The notes below the pieces were generated by a model, which was not told the origin of the DNA, made no database searches, and was given only the letters and a program-made list of their open reading frames with translations. Both the position numbers and the translations under genes were made by a program. From positions 1 through 5,000 of the forward strand of contig CALBJM010000357.1 in assembly GCA_937893225.1 (NCBI GenBank): a stretch of 5,000 bases of DNA. The letters run 5' to 3'. This document shows positions 1-5,000 of the stretch, piece by piece (position 1 is the stretch's first letter; every line of letters starts with the position of its first letter). This DNA is from an uncultured Erysipelotrichaceae bacterium (GTDB lineage: Bacteria > Bacillota_I > Bacilli_A > Erysipelotrichales > Erysipelotrichaceae).

Positions 1-118
1 TATAACTGTTTGTCCAAAACACAGGTTTCCAATAGTATTCACCAACATCCTTATGACAGTATTTGTATAAGAAATTGTGCAAGAATACATCACAAGGATA
101 CCTCTTCTGAACTATGTA
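1..118 (-). pseudogene. IS200/IS605-type transposase TnpA, 5'-truncated remnant (continues past window edge)
   Basis: Reading the minus strand from 118 down to 2 gives 39 uninterrupted codons. They end in GEYYWKPVFWTNSY, preceded by IVQKRYPCDVFLHNFLYKYC. The Y-W-K-P-x-F-W-T-x-S-Y pattern matches, from memory, the segment of IS200/IS605 (HUH, Y1) single-strand transposases that lies between the His-hydrophobic-His metal site and the catalytic tyrosine helix. The catalytic tyrosine itself would lie outside the window. A TGA in this frame at 119-121 ends the homology. Only about 50 bases lie between there and the deoD terminator, too few for the 60 or more missing N-terminal residues, and no HUH motif is visible. 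The 5' half has therefore been lost and the copy should be inactive. Assignment rests on motif recognition only; whether the 3' part is intact cannot be seen. Confidence 0.6.
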
Positions 119-136
119 TCAGGCGGGGGTAGTTCA
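108..136. repeat. Interrupted palindrome at the broken end of the transposase remnant
   Basis: TGAACTA (108-114) and TAGTTCA (130-136) form a 7-bp inverted repeat around a 15-base loop. The right arm continues inward as AGGCGGGGGTAGTTC (121-135), a GC-rich block out of place in this AT-rich region. The left arm lacks the matching CCCCCGCCT. IS200/IS605 elements carry subterminal hairpins recognised by TnpA. This may be one such hairpin with most of one arm deleted. That reading is inference; the 7-bp repeat itself is directly visible. Confidence 0.4.
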
Positions 137-165
137 TAACGTAATCTGAAATATTTTTTATTATG

Positions 166-218
166 AAAAAGGGCTATAACAGCTTTGAACTTTCATTCAA
201 CTGTTATAGCCTCTTTTT
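166..218 (-). terminator. Rho-independent terminator after deoD, possibly bidirectional
   Basis: The hairpin has a perfect 11-bp stem, GGCTATAACAG (172-182) with CTGTTATAGCC (201-211). The loop can pair further as TTGAA (185-189) with TTCAA (196-200), leaving a 6-base apex. On the minus strand the stem is followed by CTTTTTCAT, and it starts four bases past the deoD stop codon. On the plus strand it is followed by TCTTTTTCTT, so it could also stop transcription entering from the left. Confidence 0.85.
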
Positions 219-219
219 C

Positions 220-927
220 TTAAGCAATTGCAGCGTCAAGCGCAATCTTGATCATATCTGTAAATGATTTTTCTCTTTCTTCTGGTGTTGTTTCTTCTGG
301 GGAAACGAAAGAATCTGAAATCGTTAAAAGACAAGATGCATTTTTATGTAATGTTTTTGCGTTAGAGAATAATGCAAAGCTTTCCATTTCGACAGCTAAA
401 CAATTTTTAGCATGTACTGTATTTAAGTAATCCTTACTTTCACGATAGAAAACATCAGATGAGTGGATGCAACCTTCGTGAACTGTGATTCCTAGCTTTT
501 CTGCAGATTTTTTTAACTTTTCATTAAGGTCTTCACTTGGATATTGTACATCACTTGTATTTCCACATTGTTCTCTAGCATATGTAGATTCAGAATATGC
601 ACTTGTTGCTAATACAACATCAAAGAGCTTCAACTCTGGAACATATGCACCAGCAGAACCGACACGGATAATGTTATCCACATCATATACTTTAAATAAT
701 TCATAGGAATAAATACCAATAGATGGCATTCCCATACCACTAGCCATGACTGTGACTGGTTTTCCTTTCCAATTTCCCGTATAGCCTTGGATTCCACGAA
801 CGTTATTTACAAGTTTTGCGTCTTCTAAGAATGTTTCCGCAATAAATTTAGCACGAAGTGGGTCTCCTGGCATTAATACAGATTTTGCGATTTCACCAAC
901 CGCTGCACTATTGTGTGGTGTAGACAT
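220..927 (-). CDS. deoD: Purine nucleoside phosphorylase, DeoD type (hexameric)
   Basis: This enzyme cleaves purine (deoxy)nucleosides with phosphate to free base and (deoxy)ribose-1-phosphate, in cytoplasmic purine salvage. The 235 residues match the usual length of the small hexameric NP-I family. Every key residue of the E. coli enzyme is found one position later: H5 (from the neighbouring subunit), G21, R25, R44, R88 and S91 for phosphate, E180-M181-E182 for ribose and base, and D205 with R218 as the catalytic pair. The motif MPGDPLRAKFIA (19-30) is typical. The Asp at 205 indicates the broad-specificity bacterial type that accepts 6-amino as well as 6-oxo purines. The ATG at 925-927 is preceded by AGGAGG (936-941, minus strand) at 8 bases. 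It follows ddl by 33 bases without a terminator and is probably co-transcribed with it. It is complete, with nothing odd. Confidence 0.97.
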   Translation of the reverse strand: MSTPHNSAAVGEIAKSVLMPGDPLRAKFIAETFLEDAKLVNNVRGIQGYTGNWKGKPVTVMASGMGMPSIGIYSYELFKVYDVDNIIRVGSAGAYVPELKLFDVVLATSAYSESTYAREQCGNTSDVQYPSEDLNEKLKKSAEKLGITVHEGCIHSSDVFYRESKDYLNTVHAKNCLAVEMESFALFSNAKTLHKNASCLLTISDSFVSPEETTPEEREKSFTDMIKIALDAAIA

Positions 928-960
928 GATTTGATCCTCCTATTTTTTCTATTATCAAAT

Positions 961-2178
961 TTACATTTTGGATGATTTTGCGCCCTTAGCGCTATTTTCA
1001 GAATAGTTGCTTAATAAGTTTGTATCGTAAGAAAATGTCATCTTACTTCTTCTGCGCTCTCTATCTAAAGCAAGCTCAACTAAATTGTCCATTAGTTCTG
1101 TAAAGGACATTCCTTCTTCTTTCCAAAGATAGAAGGCAAGTGAACCTGGAATTGTGTTGATTTCATTGACGTATACTTTTTTTGTTTCGCTATCCATCAT
1201 GAAATCAATTCGACAAACACCAGATGCCCCCAATACTTTAAATGTTTTTAGGGCAAGTTGTTGAACCAACTTTGTCTGTTCTTCACAGATAGGTGCAGGC
1301 ACAATGCGTGCTGTAGAAGCCATACCAGCATCTTTACTACCAGACTTCATGCCTTTGCTGCCTTTTCCTCCACCTTGATATTTATCTTTATAGCTCAACA
1401 ATTCATCACCTGAAACAGAACCAACTTGCTCAATGACGCTTGCACGTGCATTTGCACCATCTCCAAGTACAGAGCAGTTTAGCTCAACCATTGGTTTAAC
1501 AACTTTTTCAGTAATGACTTTTTCATCATATTGTCTTGCATCTTCGAAGCATTCTAAGTATTCTTCATCGTTATGGGCAATGGCAATACCAACAGATGAA
1601 CCAGTTCTTGCTGGTTTTAGTATGACTGGATAAATCAATTTATGAACTTTCTCTAAAATAGCATCTTTGTTTTTGTCTATTTCAGAGCCATATACCCAAA
1701 ACCAATCTGTGATAGGTAAATCGTTGTCTTTTAAAATGTGCTTTTGCAGAACCTTATCTTGTCCTACAGCTGCACCGTATAAGTCACATCCAGCATAAGG
1801 TACTTTTAGCATTTCGAAGAATCCTTGGATCGTTCCATCTTCGCCATTTGTTCCATGCATGACAGGAATTGCTACATCGATCGTCCCTAGTTCTTTTTTA
1901 GAAAAAAGTGTTGTTTTAACTGGTTTGATAACAACTTTATTGTCTTCTAATACAAAAGTGACTTGTGTTAGTTTTGCTTCTAGTTCGTTTAAATTTTTAT
2001 AGTTGCTCATGTCATTGAGCTCTTCTCCAATATATAGCTTTCTATCTTTTGCGATATATACTGGAATAACGTTATATTTTTCTTTGTTTAATGCATTCAT
2101 TGCTTGATGAGCAGAAATGATACTAACTTCATGTTCTACAGACTCACCACCAAAAAAAACGCCTACATTCAGTTTCAT
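961..2178 (-). CDS. ddl: D-alanine--D-alanine ligase
   Basis: This ATP-grasp ligase joins two D-alanines into the dipeptide that ends peptidoglycan precursors (cytoplasm; target of D-cycloserine). Visible key residues, with E. coli DdlB equivalents from memory, are E15 in SVEHEVS (E15), the HGTNGEDG loop at 109-116, KPARTGSSVG 188-197 with S194-S195 (S150-S151), K266-Y267 in the omega loop (K215-Y216), R323 and D325 (R255, D257), E339 and N341 (E270, N272), and S346-L347 in the PGSL substrate motif. The omega-loop Tyr argues for a D-Ala-D-Ala rather than a D-Ala-D-lactate (VanA-type) product. At 405 residues it is longer than the roughly 305-370 typical of the family. The extra length includes a Gly/Lys/Ser-rich insert at about 269-286 and a basic C-terminal tail (about 375-405). 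The ATG has GGAGG (2185-2189) 6 bases upstream. It is the first gene of a probable ddl-deoD unit. Confidence 0.96.
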   Translation of the reverse strand: MKLNVGVFFGGESVEHEVSIISAHQAMNALNKEKYNVIPVYIAKDRKLYIGEELNDMSNYKNLNELEAKLTQVTFVLEDNKVVIKPVKTTLFSKKELGTIDVAIPVMHGTNGEDGTIQGFFEMLKVPYAGCDLYGAAVGQDKVLQKHILKDNDLPITDWFWVYGSEIDKNKDAILEKVHKLIYPVILKPARTGSSVGIAIAHNDEEYLECFEDARQYDEKVITEKVVKPMVELNCSVLGDGANARASVIEQVGSVSGDELLSYKDKYQGGGKGSKGMKSGSKDAGMASTARIVPAPICEEQTKLVQQLALKTFKVLGASGVCRIDFMMDSETKKVYVNEINTIPGSLAFYLWKEEGMSFTELMDNLVELALDRERRRSKMTFSYDTNLLSNYSENSAKGAKSSKM

Positions 2179-2198
2179 AAAAAACCTCCAACGCTTCT

Positions 2199-2227
2199 AT
2201 TATACAGTAAATTTGTTTTCGTGAAAG
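2199..2227 (-). promoter_or_regulatory. Probable sigma-A promoter of ddl-deoD
   Basis: The minus strand carries a perfect TATAAT -10 box at 2199-2204. With a 17-base spacer, the -35 position (2222-2227) reads CTTTCA, only a 3 of 6 match to TTGACA. Transcription would start near 2192, giving a short leader that still contains the GGAGG ribosome site. The -10 is convincing; the -35 is weak. Confidence 0.5.
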
Positions 2228-2244
2228 AAATCAAATGGTCTAGA

Positions 2245-2253
2245 TGATATTAT
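2245..2253 (+). promoter_or_regulatory. Possible extended -10 promoter of the patatin-dut-map operon
   Basis: TGATATTAT is a TGn extended -10 with a 5 of 6 match to TATAAT. No good -35 lies 16-18 bases upstream, which an extended -10 can tolerate. The start would fall near 2260, leaving about 30 bases of leader before the GTG start codon. It lies back to back with the ddl promoter in a 112-base divergent region. Confidence 0.35.
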
Positions 2254-2278
2254 TTTAACAGTGGAATACAATAGAAAT

Positions 2279-2286
2279 GAGGTGAT
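2279..2286 (+). promoter_or_regulatory. Ribosome binding site that fixes the patatin gene start
   Basis: GAGGTGAT is an 8-base match to the complement of the 16S rRNA 3' end. GAGG (2279-2282) lies 8 bases before GTG 2291, a normal distance. The in-frame ATG at 2285 overlaps this site and the in-frame GTG at 2261 lies upstream of it. The GTG at 2291 is therefore the likely start. Confidence 0.75.
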
Positions 2287-2290
2287 GATC

Positions 2291-3571
2291 GTGAAGAGAA
2301 CATTGGTATTGTCTGGTGGTGGAACAAAGGGCATCTATCAGGCAGGGGTAATAGAGGCTTTACAACAACTTGGAGAAAATCATTTTGATAAGGTGATTGG
2401 TGTTTCTGTTGGTTCCTTAAATGCCGCTATGCTTGTACAGAAAGATTTTGCTAAGTTATTAGAAATGTATAGTCATTTGTCCGCTGATCAAATTGTGAAT
2501 GGATTTGTTCCTACAGATATGTCTTTAAAAAATATTATTAATGAGCGAGAAGAATTTGTGCCTGCACTTCAGTATTATATTAAAGAACATGGTATTGATA
2601 TTCGTCCATTTTATGATTTTGTGCATTCCTATTATGATGAAAAAAAATTTTTTGCTTCAGAAATTGATTTTGGATGTGTCGTAGCAACAAAAAAAGACCA
2701 TAGTGGTGTGTTTGTAACAAAAGAAATGATGCGCGATCATGGTGAAGATTGGTTAATTGCTTCTTGTTCTGCATATCCTGCATTTCCAGTAAAAGATGTA
2801 GATGGAAATGAATATGTGGATGGTGGGTATTATGATAATTGTCCAATTGATTATGCTTTGCGTGATGGTGCAGATGAAATCGTTGCGATAGAAATGGGAG
2901 AACAAACTTTGCATCCATTGTACGAGAATGCATCAATGATTCATTTGATTCATCCGCATTATCCTCTATATGATTTTTTATGCTTTGATCAAGAAAAGAT
3001 GCAAAAAGCAAAGATTTTAGGTTATAACGATGCAATGAAATATTATAAAAAATATTGTGGATATCGTTATACATTCTATAGATTTCCATTTCCGTCTTAT
3101 TTTCAAGAATATCAAAAAGCTTTGCTTCTACTAGAAAATGATGTAAAAAATGCAACACCTTTAAATGAAAGAAGACGTTCAGAGCATATTATTAGTGATA
3201 AATTAAGTGAAAAAATGCATGTATCTCAATTGCATGAAAAGCTCTATTATTTTGGTATGTTAGATACACTTATGGAGATGTGCAATATGGCAGATGAAAA
3301 GGTGTATACGATTGATGAAGCAAAGAATACAATATTGGCAAACTTTGCTAAAGCAGCATATGAAGATTATCCATATAAGCCTTCTTTTGTGCCAGCGGAA
3401 TTGGTTTCTTATATTGCTTCATTAGATAAAAAAACAATCGTCATGTTGCTTTTGCATGCTTTGTTTTATCCTAGTCATGAATTAATTGGTGAAAGTTTGC
3501 GTTACACAGTGTATCCTTTTGAGTGTGCTTTAGCGCAATTCCTGTATATAATGATGAAACATTTGATTTAG
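2291..3571 (+). CDS. Patatin-like phospholipase (Ser-Asp acyl hydrolase) with unassigned C-terminal half
   Basis: Starting at GTG 2291 the protein has 426 residues and begins MKRTLVLSGGGTKG, typical of the bacterial patatin family. The N-terminal half is a patatin domain: oxyanion-hole loop SGGGTKG 8-14, nucleophile elbow G37-V-S39-V-G41, and the Asp of the dyad in D177-G-G179. All catalytic parts are present, so it is probably an active lipid acyl hydrolase; the substrate cannot be read from sequence. There is no signal peptide, so it should act in the cytoplasm or at the inner face of the membrane. Residues from about 200 on match no domain I recognise. They include KAKILGYNDAMKYY (239-252), an aromatic-rich stretch, and a hydrophobic end (about 381-426) that might touch membrane. 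Its stop codon contributes to the dut ribosome site, and it heads an operon with dut and map. A start at GTG 2261 or ATG 2285 would add ten or two residues. Confidence 0.9.
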   Translation: MKRTLVLSGGGTKGIYQAGVIEALQQLGENHFDKVIGVSVGSLNAAMLVQKDFAKLLEMYSHLSADQIVNGFVPTDMSLKNIINEREEFVPALQYYIKEHGIDIRPFYDFVHSYYDEKKFFASEIDFGCVVATKKDHSGVFVTKEMMRDHGEDWLIASCSAYPAFPVKDVDGNEYVDGGYYDNCPIDYALRDGADEIVAIEMGEQTLHPLYENASMIHLIHPHYPLYDFLCFDQEKMQKAKILGYNDAMKYYKKYCGYRYTFYRFPFPSYFQEYQKALLLLENDVKNATPLNERRRSEHIISDKLSEKMHVSQLHEKLYYFGMLDTLMEMCNMADEKVYTIDEAKNTILANFAKAAYEDYPYKPSFVPAELVSYIASLDKKTIVMLLLHALFYPSHELIGESLRYTVYPFECALAQFLYIMMKHLI

Positions 3572-3580
3572 GAGTGAAAT

Positions 3581-4090
3581 ATGGAACGTGTAGCAAAATT
3601 TGAAAAAGTATCATTTGAACAATTTAAAAAAGACTGGCAAAAGAATTTTTCATCAACAGATGAAGAGATAAAAACGATTTATGAAAGTATTTCCTTACCA
3701 AAACGTGCAACAAAACAAAGTGCAGGGTATGATTTTTATGCACCAATAACGATCCAATTAAAACCGCAAGAAGTAAAACTGATACCAACTGGAATTCGTG
3801 CTAAAATGGTAGACGGCTATGTTTTGATGCTTTATCCAAGAAGCTCACTTGGTTTTAAGTATCGTATGCAATTGAATAACACAGTAGGCGTCATAGATGC
3901 AGATTACTATTTTGCAGATAATGAGGGACACATCATGGTGAAATTTATGAATGATTCGCGTAGTGATGCACAACTGGTTATTGAACAAGGTGCAGGCATG
4001 GTACAAGGTATATTTATGCCTTTTGGCATTACTGAGGATGATGCTGTAAAAGAAGAAAGAAAAGGTGGACTAGGATCTACTACAAAATAG
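3581..4090 (+). CDS. dut: dUTP diphosphatase (trimeric dUTPase family)
   Basis: This enzyme hydrolyses dUTP to dUMP and pyrophosphate, keeping uracil out of DNA and supplying dUMP for dTMP synthesis. All five family motifs appear in order: I, SAGYDFYA 47-54; II, PRSSLGFK 86-93; III, GVIDADYY 103-110 with D106 as the likely water-activating Asp; IV, GMVQG 139-143; V, RKGGLGST 160-167. At 169 residues it is somewhat longer than the E. coli enzyme (about 151). The extra length comes from an N-terminal segment of about 35 residues (AKFEKVSFEQF at 5-15) and a short insert after motif III (FADNEGH 111-117), both features I associate with a Firmicutes and phage subgroup. Motif V normally has an aromatic residue that stacks on uracil; here it is L164. 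Motif IV also lacks the usual Arg. The ATG lies 6 bases after GGAG (3571-3574), whose first base is the last of the preceding stop codon. Confidence 0.93.
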   Translation: MERVAKFEKVSFEQFKKDWQKNFSSTDEEIKTIYESISLPKRATKQSAGYDFYAPITIQLKPQEVKLIPTGIRAKMVDGYVLMLYPRSSLGFKYRMQLNNTVGVIDADYYFADNEGHIMVKFMNDSRSDAQLVIEQGAGMVQGIFMPFGITEDDAVKEERKGGLGSTTK

Positions 4091-4105
4091 AAAGAAGAAA
4101 AAGAT

Positions 4106-4963
4106 ATGATAGATGAAAAAAGATGGAAAGAAATAGATGAAAAAGAACCAATTCCCGAACATATCCATGAAAGAATGGAAACACTTAGAAAAAAACATAA
4201 AGAAGTAATAGAGGATGAATGGATCAAACGTCCAACGCAAATTGAGGGAATCAGAAGAGCAGGTGTAATCAATACAGGTGTATTGGATGAAGTTGGAAAG
4301 AGAATCCATGAAGGTATGAGTACACAAGATATCGATGATATCGTTGCAGAATACACTAAAGCACATGGAGCAATTTGTGCGCCATTGCATTATGAAGGAT
4401 TTCCAAAGAGCGTTTGTACTTCTATTAATAATGAAGTGTGTCATGGTATTCCTGCACGTCATAGAAAGTTGAGAAATGGGGATATCATCAATGTTGACTG
4501 TACAACGATCTTAGATGGATATTATGCCGATGCATCTAGAATGTTTATGATTGGTGAAGTGAGCGAAGAAAGAAGAACGCTTGTAGAAGAGACAAAGAAG
4601 TGTTTAGAAATTGGCATGGAAGCTGCTAAGCCATGGAATACAGTTGGTGATATTGGATATGCTATTGCAAAGTACGCGCATTCTAAAGGCTATTCTGTTG
4701 TTCGTGAACTTGGTGGACATGGGGTTGGTATTGATTTCCATGAAGATCCTTTTGTTGCTCATGTTGGAAGTAAAGGTAAGGGCATGGTACTTGTGCCAGG
4801 TATGATCATTACAATCGAGCCAATGATCAATGCAGGTAAGGCTGCAGTTGAAATTGATCCATATAATGAATGGACGATTTATACAAGAGATGGTTCTGAT
4901 TCTGCGCAATGGGAACATACGATTCTTATTACAGAAGATGGAAATGAAATATTGACATACTAG
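4106..4963 (+). CDS. map: Methionine aminopeptidase, type I, with N-terminal extension
   Basis: This enzyme removes the initiator methionine from new proteins at the ribosome exit after deformylation. The 285-residue protein has the pita-bread metallopeptidase fold. All five metal ligands are present and spaced as in E. coli Map: D131, D142, H205, E238 and E270. H113 in CHGIP and H212 in FHEDP, which help bind substrate, are also there. It lacks the insert that marks type II enzymes. The catalytic part starts near RPTQIEGIRRAG (42-53). The first 40 or so residues are an extra, highly charged segment without cysteines, so it is not the zinc-binding SEC-C or zinc-finger leader of some other Map proteins. 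The ATG at 4106 has only a weak purine-rich site (AAAGAAGAAAAAG) and follows dut by 15 bases, so translational coupling is likely. Starting at M24 (4175) would shorten the extension, but no better ribosome site is seen there. Confidence 0.96.
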   Translation: MIDEKRWKEIDEKEPIPEHIHERMETLRKKHKEVIEDEWIKRPTQIEGIRRAGVINTGVLDEVGKRIHEGMSTQDIDDIVAEYTKAHGAICAPLHYEGFPKSVCTSINNEVCHGIPARHRKLRNGDIINVDCTTILDGYYADASRMFMIGEVSEERRTLVEETKKCLEIGMEAAKPWNTVGDIGYAIAKYAHSKGYSVVRELGGHGVGIDFHEDPFVAHVGSKGKGMVLVPGMIITIEPMINAGKAAVEIDPYNEWTIYTRDGSDSAQWEHTILITEDGNEILTY

Positions 4964-4989
4964 CGGAATGATTTTCCGCTTTTTCTTTT
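4962..4989 (+). terminator. Rho-independent terminator of the patatin-dut-map operon
   Basis: AGCGGAA (4962-4968) pairs with TTCCGCT (4974-4980) around a 5-base loop, followed by TTTTCTTTT. The left arm begins inside the map stop codon (TAG 4961-4963). It marks the end of the operon. Confidence 0.85.
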
Positions 4990-5000
4990 AAATTGTGTGA

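Noticed and set aside
1..132. Plus-strand frame open from the window edge to TAG at 130-132
   Set aside because: Its translation looks like no protein I know, while the minus strand over the same bases reads as a transposase segment.
961..2178. Vancomycin-resistance ligase (VanA-type D-Ala-D-Lac) instead of a housekeeping Ddl
   Set aside because: The omega loop keeps Lys-Tyr (K266-Y267), not the His of D-lactate ligases, and no vanH, vanX or vanRS-like gene lies nearby.
2244..2272. Promoter-like pair ATGATA (2244-2249) and TACAAT (2267-2272) with a 17-base spacer on the plus strand
   Set aside because: It scores well on sequence, but transcription would begin near 2279, inside the ribosome binding site. 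The extended -10 at 2245-2253 is more plausible.
2261..2290. Upstream in-frame starts GTG 2261 and ATG 2285 for the patatin gene
   Set aside because: The strong ribosome site 2279-2286 lies downstream of 2261 and overlaps 2285, while it is correctly placed for GTG 2291. The resulting start MKRTLVLSGGG also fits the family.
2580..3158. Long open frame on the minus strand (192 codons), opposite the patatin gene
   Set aside because: It is extremely rich in His, Leu and Asn, has no recognisable motif, and lies wholly inside a gene with clear catalytic motifs on the other strand. It is an antisense shadow.
2291..3571. Patatin as an effector of an anti-phage defence system such as CBASS
   Set aside because: The neighbours are dut and map, with no cyclase, sensor or other defence partner. 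The operon looks housekeeping.
3907..4462. Two overlapping minus-strand open frames opposite dut and map
   Set aside because: They have Ser/Ile/Phe-rich low-complexity translations, match no family, and overlap genes supported by complete motif sets.

Overview
This is an AT-rich stretch of what looks like a low-GC Bacillota chromosome. The Shine-Dalgarno sites are strong (AGGAGG, GGAGG, GAGGTGAT), spacing is tight, and the products resemble those of anaerobic gut Firmicutes. An Erysipelotrichia-type host is my best guess from protein flavour, but the window does not prove it. Five complete genes are present, all with recognisable housekeeping-type enzyme folds.

Layout: the left edge (1-118) holds a piece of an IS200/IS605-type transposase (TnpA) on the minus strand. 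It lacks its 5' half and runs out of the window. A half-destroyed palindrome (108-136) sits at its broken end. A strong hairpin terminator (166-218) separates it from a minus-strand pair, ddl (D-Ala-D-Ala ligase, 961-2178) followed by deoD (purine nucleoside phosphorylase, 220-927). These two are 33 bases apart with no terminator between them, so they are probably co-transcribed from a promoter just upstream of ddl (TATAAT on the minus strand at 2199-2204).

A divergent intergenic region (2179-2290) carries promoter-like elements for both directions. To its right is a plus-strand operon: a patatin-like phospholipase (2291-3571), dut (dUTPase, 3581-4090) and map (type I methionine aminopeptidase, 4106-4963). 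Gaps are only 9 and 15 bases, and a rho-independent terminator at 4962-4989 overlaps the map stop codon.

Together the genes cover peptidoglycan precursor synthesis (Ddl), purine salvage (DeoD), lipid hydrolysis (patatin), nucleotide pool sanitation (Dut) and N-terminal methionine removal (Map). They do not form one pathway. I found no CRISPR array, RNA gene or defence system, and nothing that amounts to an undescribed system. The most notable points are the unannotated transposase remnant with its decayed palindrome, a dUTPase whose motif V aromatic residue is leucine, and the unassigned C-terminal half of the patatin protein.
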